Assembly (NCBI RefSeq): GCF_002056795.1 | Contig: NZ_CP020104.1 | Coordinates: 5,093,501 to 5,157,500 of the forward strand | DNA: 64,000 bases | Direction of reading: 5' to 3' | Source: Spirosoma aerolatum | Lineage (GTDB): Bacteria > Bacteroidota > Bacteroidia > Cytophagales > Spirosomataceae | Shown: piece by piece, positions 34,851 through 42,960 of the stretch | Layout of the letters: every line of letters begins with the position of its first letter | How positions within the stretch are numbered: position 1 is the stretch's first letter | The notes under the pieces: model-generated | Told to the model about the DNA's origin: nothing | What the model saw: the letters and a program-made list of their open reading frames with translations, nothing else | Databases searched by the model: none | Position numbers and translations under genes: made by a program

Positions 34851-35513
34851 TTATGTACTTCTTTTATCTGTAACCTTGTTAAGATGATCTAATAATATTC
34901 TAGCAATATCTTCATCGGGAAAAATAGCTCCTTCAGCTTGAGCATTTTCAACTGTCGACCAAAGATTTTGACTTAGCTGCTTAATCATATTTTTAGCATC
35001 TGTATTGTCAACAATTGTATTTGTCTTCTCTACAAATTCAGGATCAAATGTTAGAGTGCTGTGTATTTCGCCGACTATACCTGATACTGCATTAACAAAA
35101 ATCCTGCGTGGCTCAATATCTCGTATTTCGTCACCATTGTACATAGAGCTTTTTATTTTAGCAATTTCGTCTTTTATCTTGTCGGTCTTAAAATCTATAA
35201 TTTCAAAGCTGTGCCCAAACTCATTACGAATTTTTCTAACAATATTTAGATCTGTCATAGCTGTTTTACTCAATAAGCCGATTGAGTAAGAGAGATTTAT
35301 TTTAGACGACAGTGTATTAAGAGATCCATTTGCATTAAATAAATTATCCTTATGCTTTTTGTTTCCAATCAGCTTCCTACGAAGTAGCTTTTCAAGGATG
35401 CTATCAATGTAAGACACCGCCATCAAACAGCATCCTCTGTCAGTTTCTTTATTAAGTTCTTTTCTTAACTTACTGACAGTTTTGAAGTTTTGGTAGATTT
35501 CCTCTTGAGTCAT
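34851..35513 (-). CDS. Cassette 6 protein: MtlR-like family, reversed orientation
   Basis: A 220-residue protein of the MltR/MtlR-like family. Matching segments are GCCLMAVSYIDSILEKLLRR, SLNTLSSKINLSYSIGLLSK and LNIVRKIRNEFGHSFEI, the core helices of that fold (E. coli MtlR is about 195 residues). It is the only cassette gene pointing against the attC direction, so it must have its own promoter. Strongly AT-rich. MtlR-like proteins are found in many contexts apart from mannitol, so a regulatory or defence-type role is possible but not shown. Confidence 0.75.
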   Translation of the reverse strand: MTQEEIYQNFKTVSKLRKELNKETDRGCCLMAVSYIDSILEKLLRRKLIGNKKHKDNLFNANGSLNTLSSKINLSYSIGLLSKTAMTDLNIVRKIRNEFGHSFEIIDFKTDKIKDEIAKIKSSMYNGDEIRDIEPRRIFVNAVSGIVGEIHSTLTFDPEFVEKTNTIVDNTDAKNMIKQLSQNLWSTVENAQAEGAIFPDEDIARILLDHLNKVTDKRST

Positions 35514-35666
35514 AAGTATACGGTATATAATTGCTGCTCTGATTTCTTTGGAGAACGTTTACGAAGTCAAAATTACATGAATATAAATAATGATCGAAGT
35601 TGTATGTCAGCTTCGTGATGTCACCCTTGCGGGCGACAGGCAGCACGTCCTGTAGGAAAGTTTTCA

Positions 35667-35753
35667 GCCCAACCTGCTGAGTGTGTAAAGGCAGCAGGTA
35701 CGTGCGTTCAGGTGAGTAGCTTGTAGAGCCATCAGCACTCAGGGTCGTTGGGT
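35667..35753 (+). other. attC-like site 6 with compensatory stem
   Basis: 87 bp from GCCCAAC to GTTGGGT. The L arms have changed together: CTGAGTG on the left and CACTCAG on the right, in place of CAGGGGT/ACCCCTG in the other sites. GTAAAGG and CCATCA are kept. Confidence 0.85.
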
Positions 35754-35790
35754 GAGAGGTTTTTAAGTAATCCAATAAAAATCACTTTTA

Positions 35791-36264
35791 ATGAAGCACG
35801 TTTTTCATTTACCCCAATTCCCAAATTCAACTTTTGAGATTGAGACCTCTATTTGGACTGGCAAATCAAAGTTGATTATGGACAATGAGATTTTAGAAAA
35901 AATTGACGAAAAAGGAAAACCTTTTTTAATTCCGACTCATGATGCAGGGTTTGTAAAAGCATTTCCTAAATCTTCGTTTCCTGATGCCATTTCAGTATTA
36001 GAAATAAATGGAGAAAATATTCAGATTTTAGAGAGACTAGAATGGTATCAGTACGTGATTGGTGGGCTTCCTATTTTACTACTTTTTGTCGGTGGAGCTA
36101 TTGGTGGTGGAATCGGTGCGGTCGGAGCGGTTACAAACTTCAGTATTTTTAGGCAAGAAGGCAGTGATATTTCTAAATATCTAAAAGTGATTGGAGTTAT
36201 CGTTGGGAGCTATCTTCTTTACCTACTTGTTGCTGGCCTATCTGTCCAATTGTTTAAAAAGTAA
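35791..36264 (+). CDS. Cassette 7 protein: small membrane protein, unknown function
   Basis: A 157-residue protein with a soluble N-terminal half (MKHVFHLPQFPNSTFEIETS; IWTGKSKLIMDNEILEKIDE) and two membrane segments near residues 90-110 (YVIGGLPILLLFVGGAIGGG) and 132-152 (VIGVIVGSYLLYLLVAGLSV). No family recognised. It begins 37 bp after the core site without the repeat leader. No attC follows; its cassette end appears lost. Confidence 0.6.
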   Translation: MKHVFHLPQFPNSTFEIETSIWTGKSKLIMDNEILEKIDEKGKPFLIPTHDAGFVKAFPKSSFPDAISVLEINGENIQILERLEWYQYVIGGLPILLLFVGGAIGGGIGAVGAVTNFSIFRQEGSDISKYLKVIGVIVGSYLLYLLVAGLSVQLFKK

Positions 36265-36489
36265 TGCATCATTATTTAGTAATAGGAAGCAATCCTGTGT
36301 GTAGCGGTGGTATTTCACATACCTGTTGACAAGTTAATCACCGTTCGACAGCACGTTGACAAATACGTTTTGGCCGACAGAGCAACATGCCTTAGTAGAA
36401 TCGTTTGACAGCCTCGGCTTGTTGGCTTCGGCCTCTCCCGGCTTATTCGGTTTCGTGCGTTGTTAGTCAGCCCCGTGTGGCAGGTTTAG
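36265..36489 (+). repeat. Residual GACAGG-type repeats at the right end of the array
   Basis: TTGACAAG, TCGACAGC, TTGACAAA, CCGACAGA and TTGACAGC elements recur at 36326-36412, but no GCCCAAC/GTTGGGT pair follows. GCGTTGTTAGTC near 36459 is a poor core-site match. The array seems to have been truncated here. Confidence 0.5.
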
Positions 36490-36717
36490 ACTTTTATTTT
36501 CGGGATTCGGCTGGATTTAGGCTACCAAGGCTTCGATACGTAATAGGATTGTCAACAGGTTATCATCCCCAAGAAGAAGCCTGGTAAGCAAGCCTTATTT
36601 GACCAAGACCAAGCCGCCAATCGACAAAAGTTCTCTGAGCAAATCTATGCTGAACATTCGATTGGCGGTCTGAAACGGTATCGCATTTTGTCAGATCGGT
36701 TACGGACTCATAACTAG
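36490..36717 (+). pseudogene. IS5-type transposase remnant
   Basis: One frame reads FGIRLDLGYQGFDT, then two stop codons (36541-36546), then DCQQVIIPKKKPGKQALFDQ and AEHSIGGLKRYRILSDRLRT before TAG. DLGYQGF and the E of AEHSIGGLKR are the second and third acidic positions of IS5/DDE_Tnp_4 transposases. Only the C-terminal third remains; no terminal inverted repeats were found. Confidence 0.75.
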
Positions 36718-36811
36718 GAAATGTACAATACAGTAGTCGACGTAAGTGCCGGATTTTGGAATTTTCATCTAACTAACTAGTTCATTATCAGCATTGCAAC
36801 ATATCTTGTAG

Positions 36812-37064
36812 TTAGGGCAAATAGTCTTTACCAGACTTTAAAATGCGTTTGGGTAAAATAGCGATAAACTTGTCAGGAACAATAACCTGTTGCTGGGCTC
36901 CTATATAACACATACTTTGCTGAGCACAAATCAAATGGGCTAAGTCTCAGATAATATTGTTGGTAAAGCCAGCCGGAATTTTGTTTAACTGTTCGTCAGA
37001 TAGACCTGAAATTTGATCAAATACGAACTGTCTGTTTTCTTATTTTGTCAATTTTCCTATCCAT
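36812..37064 (-). pseudogene. Decayed DinB-like gene
   Basis: From an ATG at 37064 the frame reads MDRKIDKIRKQTV, then needs a one-base shift to give NRQFVFDQISGLSDEQLNKI and PAGFTNNII, a TGA where DinB proteins have Trp, and DLAHLICAQQSMCYIGAQQQ. The pattern NNIIW-xLAH is typical of DinB_2 proteins. It carries a frameshift, a nonsense codon and a missing C-terminus. The region 36718-37194 holds nothing else recognisable. Confidence 0.6.
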
Positions 37065-37194
37065 TCTGCTCGTTTACTATAAGTGTCTCGCTACATGCCA
37101 GTATATGACGTTAACGTAGTTGCAAAGTAAGCTATAGACTATGCTAACATAGACTTAGAAAAGCGAACAGCGGCAAAGCTTACGAATGAAGGAG

Positions 37195-37650
37195 CTAGTA
37201 GCCGGGTGGAGCATAGGTCTTTTTAAAATCAAAAGCCAGTTCGGTAGCGCCATTTTCCTGGAGATACGCCAGTTTATCAACCGCTTCCTGCACGGTGGGC
37301 AACTGCCCGGCGGGTACCCACCATAGAGCCAGATACGCCCTGCCGAACCTATGAAACCACTCGCTTCGACGCTTCAAAAAATCAGTATGAACCGTTTTGT
37401 AGGTAAACGTTTTGAGGCTTTCCAGGTTCTCCCAGACTGACAAATTGATAATGATCTGCTCATCATCGAACGGGCTGATGCTGGTTGCCTTGTTCGATTC
37501 GTCTTTGAGCCGCCACACAAAACCCGCGCTGTTTTCAGCCAGGGTATTCACCTGGTCCAGATTGTCGGTAAACTCGGACATCATTGGATCGTCTATCATT
37601 ACGCCTTTCATTCTGGCAATGTTAATCTCGGCTAGGTGGTAGTTCATCAT
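37195..37650 (-). CDS. DUF3291-family protein
   Basis: A 151-residue protein starting MMNYHLAEINIARMKGVMID, with SAGFVWRLKDESNKATSISP and IIINLSVWENLESLKTFTYK followed by WFHRFGRAYLALWWVPAGQL. These are DUF3291 hallmarks, a dimeric ferredoxin-like fold related to antibiotic-biosynthesis monooxygenases. Function unknown. It is the last gene of a five-gene same-strand run, 18 bp after the NmrA-type gene. Confidence 0.85.
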   Translation of the reverse strand: MMNYHLAEINIARMKGVMIDDPMMSEFTDNLDQVNTLAENSAGFVWRLKDESNKATSISPFDDEQIIINLSVWENLESLKTFTYKTVHTDFLKRRSEWFHRFGRAYLALWWVPAGQLPTVQEAVDKLAYLQENGATELAFDFKKTYAPPGY

Positions 37651-37668
37651 CTGAGTTATAAGGCAGTC

Positions 37669-38652
37669 TTATGAAATAAACAGATAAATCCGCAGAAAAG
37701 CACCCTGAATTTTCTGGAGTACCGAGGCTGCCGGAGCCTCAAGATACGCAGGTGCGAATTTTTGACGGGCAAATTCATCCAGTGTTGTGGGCGTTGTGTT
37801 ATGGGCTGTGCGGGGCTCGCCATGAACGCTGGTGGAATTAATACGCTCGTTTGTCTCGGCCAGCAACTGCGCCACATTGGCCGATATGGTCCCCGTGCTT
37901 TTCAGACCGTTGATCATGACGGCTTTTGGAAATTTCAGGTAGCGCAAAGAAGGCCTACCGATAGAAGCCCCCAGGATGGCGGTCACCTCGCTCATCGTAT
38001 AGTCACGTGGCCTCTGGAGATAGTGGATGGTCTTCCCGGTAAAATCTAATTGCTTCAGATACGCTGCCGCTACCATCCCGATGTCCCGGCTATCGATACA
38101 GGGAAAAGCAAAGTCAGGGTTGATGGAAAGACCGTTGATACCGGCCATTTTTATTAACCCGATACTGTAGATGAAATTGTCCATGAACCATACAGCGCGC
38201 AGATGCACCACATTGAGATCGGGTAGGCGGTTAAGCAGGGTCTCCATCAAGTAACAACCGTAAATAGTACCTTTCCTGTCTGCCAGCTCAGCTCCCCAAC
38301 TACTCAGAAACACCACATGCGTCAGACCAGCCACTCGGATGGCTTCCACAATATGTTCGTTGTACTGGCGCTGTTCGTCATGCAGATCGGGCGACAGCGT
38401 ATCGCCGGGCGTCAGCACAAAGGCGGCTTTGGCACCGGCAAACACACGGTTCATAAACGCCTGATCGAGCAAAGAACCTGACCATAGCTCGGCTCCCTGC
38501 TCGGCCAGCTCCGTTAGTTTATCCACATGCCGGGCTACCGCCCTTACGCCAACATTGGCTTTTAGTAGCTGATGAGCTACAACCCTACCCACTCGACCCG
38601 ATGCCCCCAGGACAATAATCGGTGGTTTGGCAGATTTCCGTTTATCGTTCAT
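37669..38652 (-). CDS. NmrA-type NAD(P)-binding protein
   Basis: A 327-residue protein with a Rossmann start PPIIVLGASGRVGRVVAHQL (GxxGxxG) and the atypical-SDR core HVVFLSSWGAELADRKGTIY. No classical YxxxK catalytic pair is evident, as usual for NmrA/NAD(P)H-azoreductase-like members that may sense redox cofactors or act as quinone reductases. 18 bp gaps on both sides suggest an operon. Confidence 0.85.
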   Translation of the reverse strand: MNDKRKSAKPPIIVLGASGRVGRVVAHQLLKANVGVRAVARHVDKLTELAEQGAELWSGSLLDQAFMNRVFAGAKAAFVLTPGDTLSPDLHDEQRQYNEHIVEAIRVAGLTHVVFLSSWGAELADRKGTIYGCYLMETLLNRLPDLNVVHLRAVWFMDNFIYSIGLIKMAGINGLSINPDFAFPCIDSRDIGMVAAAYLKQLDFTGKTIHYLQRPRDYTMSEVTAILGASIGRPSLRYLKFPKAVMINGLKSTGTISANVAQLLAETNERINSTSVHGEPRTAHNTTPTTLDEFARQKFAPAYLEAPAASVLQKIQGAFLRIYLFIS

Positions 38653-38670
38653 GCTCAGGTACGTTGCTGA

Positions 38671-39456
38671 TCAGCGTTTTGACCAAAAAGGTGCCCCTTT
38701 TAGCATGTCTGATTCGGTCGCTACGCCGTCGCTCGACACCACAAATACGTTGCCTTCGGCAGGGGCAGGCCATTGCCTGGCGAAGGCCACAACAGCATCA
38801 GCAACATCCTCTTTCGTTTGCGCCTGGGTCATTCCGGCCACGAAATCTTCTTCCGAAACGCCCGTAAACGCAGCGTATTTTGGCACGACAACATCACCAA
38901 CGCCGGTATCTTTCATGAGTCGCCAAGGCACTAACGTCAGGAAGCGAAGGCCCAGCCCTCCCCGGTTCGAAGCGAGTTGGGCATAGTTGGCCAGAAACAT
39001 CTGCATCCGCTTGGAACCCGCATAGCCACCTGAAATGGGTGAACCACCGATGGCCGCCCCACTGGATAGGAATAAGATCAGGGTACCCGCTTTGGCTGGC
39101 CTTTTGAGCGCATACTGGGTCAGTAAATAGGAGGCTTTCACATCGGTAGTCCAGTTTGTACTGAAGGTCTCCCAGTCCAGGTCAACGACTGGTTGGGAAG
39201 GTGGCATGGCTCCACCCGCCAGAATCACGACGTCGGGAGCGTCCTGGAAGATGGTTTCAACGGTGGTTGTGTCCCTCATGTCTGCCTGTAAGGTACGTAC
39301 ACGGGGCCATTGGCTGACAAGTTCAGCAAGCGAGTCGGGGTTTCTCGCTACCACCCGTACATCGGCACCTTCCTGCAGAAGGGCTTCGACAATGGCGCGA
39401 CCGGTGCCCCGGCTACCGCCAATAACGACTGCTTTTTTGTTTTTTAGAGGTTGCAT
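38671..39456 (-). CDS. SDR-family oxidoreductase (first from operon end)
   Basis: A 261-residue short-chain dehydrogenase: KAVVIGGSRGTGRAIVEALL is the TGxxxGxG cofactor loop, VVILAGGAMPPSQ the NNAG-position strand, LILFLSSGAAIGG the catalytic Ser strand and GGYAGSKRMQMFLANYAQL the YxxxK pair. Start at 39456 (MQPLKNKKAV) fits the family; an upstream frame would only add nine residues. Substrate unknown. Confidence 0.88.
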   Translation of the reverse strand: MQPLKNKKAVVIGGSRGTGRAIVEALLQEGADVRVVARNPDSLAELVSQWPRVRTLQADMRDTTTVETIFQDAPDVVILAGGAMPPSQPVVDLDWETFSTNWTTDVKASYLLTQYALKRPAKAGTLILFLSSGAAIGGSPISGGYAGSKRMQMFLANYAQLASNRGGLGLRFLTLVPWRLMKDTGVGDVVVPKYAAFTGVSEEDFVAGMTQAQTKEDVADAVVAFARQWPAPAEGNVFVVSSDGVATESDMLKGAPFWSKR

Positions 39457-39678
39457 AAATAGGTTACGTGCTTCACTCAGCACGGGGTGTATGATGGATT
39501 AATTTGTTTTTGCTATGGATTGCCCATTTATCTATGATGCGAATTGCTTTCGTGACAGATATTCACGAGCGTATTTTCTAATAGAAGAATTGCTCTGAAC
39601 GATCTGCCCGTCTTTCACTTCGTATATCATAAGTTCATCAATCTTTATCCGGCTAAACCCGGAGTGAAAGCTGAAGTA

Positions 39679-40542
39679 TTAACTCAGCATGGCCTGCATG
39701 CCAAATGCTGTCATAAACTGGTCATATTCCTTTTTCACAGAATTGTTTGCACTGGCAGTAAAGCTGCCAGCAACGGGGTCAACCACCGTCCGCAGGGGGC
39801 GTTGACCGGCGGGGGTGTCAATCAGGCTCAGAATCGCATCGGCAACCAGTTGCGGGTCAGGCTTCAGGGTAGCAAACATCTGGGCAACCCCGGCTCCCAT
39901 CTGACCGGGAACATGGGCCAGCTCACCATACCCAGCAATGACGGTATTGTCTGACCCACTGACAATTTTGCCAAAAATCTCCGTCGGGAAAGCCCCCGGT
40001 TGCACCATGACCACATCCACTCCCAACGGTCTCACTTCGTAATGCAACCCTTCGGTCAGTCCTTCAACGGCAAATTTGGCGCTGTTGTACACCGTCTGAA
40101 ACGGAACCGAGAAGCGGCCTGCCACACTGGAGATGTTGATGATTAATCCTTCTTTCTGCTGGCGCATGTGGGGCAAAACGGCCCTGATCAGGCGCCAGGG
40201 GCCTTTTACGTCCACGTCCATGACATTGTCGAGGTCATCATCCGTAAACGTTTCCGTAATGCCGGTCGCATACAGTCCGGCATTGTTGATCAGCACATCG
40301 ATACGGCCTTCGTGGCCAAGGACGGTAGCTACCGCATCGGTCACCGACGCGCTACGGGTAACGTCGACATCCAGCACGGTTATACCCGCCTGTCGCACTA
40401 GTTCCTGTGCCTTATCGGCATTTCGGCTACTTACGTCGCGCATGGTTGCGTAGACACGATGCCCCGAAGCGGCACAACTCCTGGCTGTGAGCCAGCCAAA
40501 ACCACTGTTCGTGCCGGTGATTAGAATCACTTTCTTGTTCAT
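39679..40542 (-). CDS. SDR-family oxidoreductase (second)
   Basis: A 287-residue classical SDR: VILITGTNSGFGWLTARSCA (cofactor loop), IDVLINNAGLYATG (NNAG), GLIINISSVAGRFSVPFQTV with Ser, and the TVYNSAKFAVEGL YxxxK pair. The R at ATMRD after the second strand favours NADP. A 222-bp gap downstream (39457-39678) separates it from the next SDR gene; I see no gene in that gap. Confidence 0.92.
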   Translation of the reverse strand: MNKKVILITGTNSGFGWLTARSCAASGHRVYATMRDVSSRNADKAQELVRQAGITVLDVDVTRSASVTDAVATVLGHEGRIDVLINNAGLYATGITETFTDDDLDNVMDVDVKGPWRLIRAVLPHMRQQKEGLIINISSVAGRFSVPFQTVYNSAKFAVEGLTEGLHYEVRPLGVDVVMVQPGAFPTEIFGKIVSGSDNTVIAGYGELAHVPGQMGAGVAQMFATLKPDPQLVADAILSLIDTPAGQRPLRTVVDPVAGSFTASANNSVKKEYDQFMTAFGMQAMLS

Positions 40543-40612
40543 GTTCTTTGATTGGTCAATGAGGTAGGCGTATCCGATTCTTCGGACCTCTGCTCAGTAC
40601 GAAAAGGAAGAA

Positions 40613-41404
40613 TTAGTCAGCAATGGCGCCGAGGCTCATGTTTACTACGGTGCCCATCATAGCGCTTGCGTTGTCAGAAGCCATGAATGCCGCCACATCG
40701 GCCATTTCCTGAAGCGAAGGCAGGCGCTTGCGATGCGTTCGCTCGGCAACCAACTGCTGAAATTGCTCGCGGGTAATGTCGTACGCCCTGGCATGAAGGC
40801 CGAAGACTTCTTTTATGGTGTCGCTGTCCGGCATGCCGTGTGTCCGAATACCAAGCACCCGAACCCCTTTCGGTCCCAGTTCGACCGACAGATCACGAAT
40901 CAGCGCTTCCTGAGCAGCCATCGCTACGGCTACTCCGCCCATCAGGGGGTTGGCAACCCGGGAGGGCGTCGACGTAACGGTCATAATTACCCCCGATCCT
41001 GTGGCAGCCATGAGCCGTCCGGCCAGTCGTGCCGTTATAAAATTGGCTTGAACGTGCGTCTGGATGGGTGCCATAAATTGATCGAGCGCCAGGGCGGTGA
41101 GTGGAACGCCTTGTAAGGTGGTGTTGCGAAGCCCAACCGCATTGAATGAAATGTCGAGCTTACCCGCTTGTTCGATCACTCCGGCAAGGTGCATCTCGAC
41201 AGCTCTTTCGTCGAGCGCATCAACCTGGGCAGCCTCGGCAGAGCCTCCGGTGGCATTAATTTTTGCGGCCAATTCGTCCACCCCTGTCCGCGAATGGCCG
41301 GTCAGAAAAAGCGTGGCCCCCTCCCGGGCGAACGTCATGGCCACGGTACTACCTACCGCTCCGCTAGCCCCATAGATAACAGCTACTTTGTTTGTTAATA
41401 ACAT
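40613..41404 (-). CDS. SDR-family oxidoreductase (third, promoter-proximal)
   Basis: A 263-residue SDR with KVAVIYGASGAVGSTVAMTF as cofactor loop and LDISFNAVGLRNTTLQG at the NNAG position (here FNAVG). The catalytic Ser-Tyr region is unusual: VIMTVTSTPSRVANPLMGGV lacks a clear YxxxK, so activity may differ or be lost. First gene of the run, divergent from the GlxA-type regulator, which probably controls it. ATG at 41404 chosen over TTG at 41413. Confidence 0.85.
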   Translation of the reverse strand: MLLTNKVAVIYGASGAVGSTVAMTFAREGATLFLTGHSRTGVDELAAKINATGGSAEAAQVDALDERAVEMHLAGVIEQAGKLDISFNAVGLRNTTLQGVPLTALALDQFMAPIQTHVQANFITARLAGRLMAATGSGVIMTVTSTPSRVANPLMGGVAVAMAAQEALIRDLSVELGPKGVRVLGIRTHGMPDSDTIKEVFGLHARAYDITREQFQQLVAERTHRKRLPSLQEMADVAAFMASDNASAMMGTVVNMSLGAIAD

Positions 41405-41447
41405 CGTTTTCAATTGAGTTATTGAATCCTAATCGCTAGGAATGAGA

Positions 41448-41455
41448 CAAAAGTA
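41448..41455 (-). promoter_or_regulatory. Candidate -7 box for the SDR operon
   Basis: TACTTTTG on the minus strand, 44 bp before the first SDR start codon. No ideal -33 TTG at 19-21 bp upstream, which would fit an activator-dependent promoter. Confidence 0.45.
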
Positions 41456-41503
41456 GTGTCTTGATTTTGACCTGACAGGGTGTAAAATAGACATTTATAC
41501 GGG

Positions 41504-41534
41504 TTGATCTGGACAAAAATTAGCCGTAGTTTTG
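41504..41534 (+). promoter_or_regulatory. Promoter of the GlxA-type regulator
   Basis: TTG (41504-41506), 20-bp spacer, TAGTTTTG (41527-41534): a full match to the Bacteroidota consensus, 16 bp before the regulator ATG. Confidence 0.7.
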
Positions 41535-41549
41535 ACCAAAAAACGAGTC

Positions 41550-42527
41550 ATGAAACACGTTACTATACTGGTTCCCAAAGGCAACGCCAACCTCAGCAGC
41601 ATAACTGGTTCGCATGAAATTCTGACCAGCGCGGACGCGTACTGGCAGCGGCAGGGCAACAAACCCAGGCTGGAGGTTACCTTGGCCAGTACGGAGTCTG
41701 AACTAAAGCTGGATGCCGGGTTTGTTACGGTGCATCCGATCCATATCCAGCAGATCAAGAAAACGGACCTGCTGATTATTCCATCGGCGCCCTACTCGGC
41801 GCAATTGATCCGGGAGAACGAAGCGATGATCGGCTGGATCAGGGAGCAGTATCTGGACGGGGCCGAAATTGCGAGTATGTGTACCGGTGCTTTTTTGCTG
41901 GCGGCTACCGGCTTGATGGACGGCAGAATGTGCTCGACGCATTGGAGTGCGGAAGCCAGTTTCAGGCAGTTGTTCCCCAAAATCAACCTGCAGGCTGATA
42001 AACTCATTACGGCCGAAAAAGGCATCTATACGAATGGTGGAGCGTACTCTTTTTTAAACCTGATCCTGTTTTTAGTCGAAAAATACTTTGATCGGCAGAC
42101 GGCTATCTACTGTTCCAAACTATTTCAGATTGATATGGAGCGCAGCTCGCAATCGCCTTTCTTTATTTTTCAGACCCAGAAAAATCATGGCGATGCCCTG
42201 ATTGAACAGGCGCAGACGTACATTGAAGAAAATCTAAGTGGAAAGATCTCATTTGAGGCATTAGCCGCTGAACTAGCCATCAGTCGACGCAATTTTGACC
42301 GTCGTTTTATCAAAGCCACGGGCAATACACCTGTCGAATATTTGCAGCGGGTAAAAATCGAAGTTGCTAAAAAATCATTGGAGAAAGGTCGCAAATCAAT
42401 TTTCGAAGTGATGGACGAAGTTGGTTATTCCGACGACAAAGCGTTCAGAGAGGTGTTCAGAAAGATAACCAGCTTATCGCCCCTGGAGTATAGAGCCAGA
42501 TACAATCAGGAAGCTACATCTGTATAG
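41550..42527 (+). CDS. GlxA-type AraC-family transcriptional regulator
   Basis: A 325-residue protein: an N-terminal DJ-1/PfpI-like amidotransferase domain (MKHVTILVPKGNANLSSITG; LIIPSAPYSAQLI; GAEIASMCTGAFLLAATGLM, with Cys at the nucleophile-elbow position) and a C-terminal AraC helix-turn-helix pair (ISFEALAAELAISRRNFDRR; FKKA-type second helix VMDEVGYSDDKAFREVFRKI). Such regulators sense small metabolites. It is divergent from the SDR operon with only 145 bp between the start codons. Confidence 0.92.
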   Translation: MKHVTILVPKGNANLSSITGSHEILTSADAYWQRQGNKPRLEVTLASTESELKLDAGFVTVHPIHIQQIKKTDLLIIPSAPYSAQLIRENEAMIGWIREQYLDGAEIASMCTGAFLLAATGLMDGRMCSTHWSAEASFRQLFPKINLQADKLITAEKGIYTNGGAYSFLNLILFLVEKYFDRQTAIYCSKLFQIDMERSSQSPFFIFQTQKNHGDALIEQAQTYIEENLSGKISFEALAAELAISRRNFDRRFIKATGNTPVEYLQRVKIEVAKKSLEKGRKSIFEVMDEVGYSDDKAFREVFRKITSLSPLEYRARYNQEATSV

Positions 42528-42538
42528 TGATCGTATAA

Positions 42539-42937
42539 GGAGTACAGCTGTTTGGGGGTCGGTGGAATCCAAGGGGATATTCCTTACTCTATACGACCTT
42601 TTCCCCAGCTCCGGCTTTAGGCGAATCGTTGGTGCACCAACCTCGGGTTAAGTGCGAAAAGCTGCCGAAGCTATTTCTGTTTACCCTGAAGATACCCGAT
42701 GACTCGTTAACCACTTGGTTGCTGGATGACTTGCCTGCTTACTGGAATGAGGAAAGCGATGAACGAACTCAGTGGATTTTACGGGATTGGCTAAATGAAC
42801 CCACCACCTTGGTGGCGGCTGTCCCGTCTGTGGTAGTGCCGATGTCCTACAATTATTTGCTCCATCCTGCTCACGAGGCTTTTGGTCGAATTCGCATTGT
42901 CCATCAGGAACCTTTTCCTATCGAACGTCGACTCTAG
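42539..42937 (+). pseudogene. RES-domain toxin remnant lacking its N-terminus
   Basis: Right after an in-frame TAA (42536-42538) the frame reads GVQLFGGRWNPRGYSLLYTT, ALGESLVHQPRVKCEKLPKL and ends VPSVVVPMSYNYLLHPAHEA-FGRIRI, the full core of RES-domain toxins (NAD+-degrading, e.g. MbcT/ParT). The first 15-20 residues with the first active-site arginine and any ATG are missing. The antitoxin normally encoded upstream (Xre/DUF2384 type) is absent: the AraC-type regulator ends only 11 bp before. Translation from TTG 42629 would give a shorter, presumably inactive 102-residue piece. Confidence 0.75.
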
Positions 42938-42960
42938 TAGCAGAACGATCTATAATTCCG

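Larger units (their letters stand above)
31465..35753 (+). mobile_element. Integron-like gene cassette array (no integrase seen)
   Basis: Seven GTTGGGT/C core sites and six GCCCAAC partners define six complete cassettes and a seventh without a right end. If recombination is between G and TT of GTTGGGT, cassettes run 31466-32169, 32170-32631, 32632-33375, 33376-33808, 33809-34679, 34680-35747 and 35748 onward. Genes in cassettes 1, 3, 5 and 7 face the attC direction; cassette 6 carries a reversed gene; cassettes 2 and 4 have no convincing gene. Cassette genes are AT-rich compared with flanking genes. No integrase gene is visible, so this is a CALIN-like structure (a cluster of attC sites lacking an integrase). 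Confidence 0.75.

Noticed and set aside
31465..36412. CRISPR array, suggested by many short repeats
   Set aside because: Repeat units are degenerate, spacing is irregular, genes lie between them and no cas gene is present.
31512..36412. TTGACA-like hexamers within the GACAGG repeats read as sigma-70 -35 boxes
   Set aside because: Bacteroidota promoters use a TTG/-7 TAnnTTTG form, and no matching -10 follows at fixed spacing.
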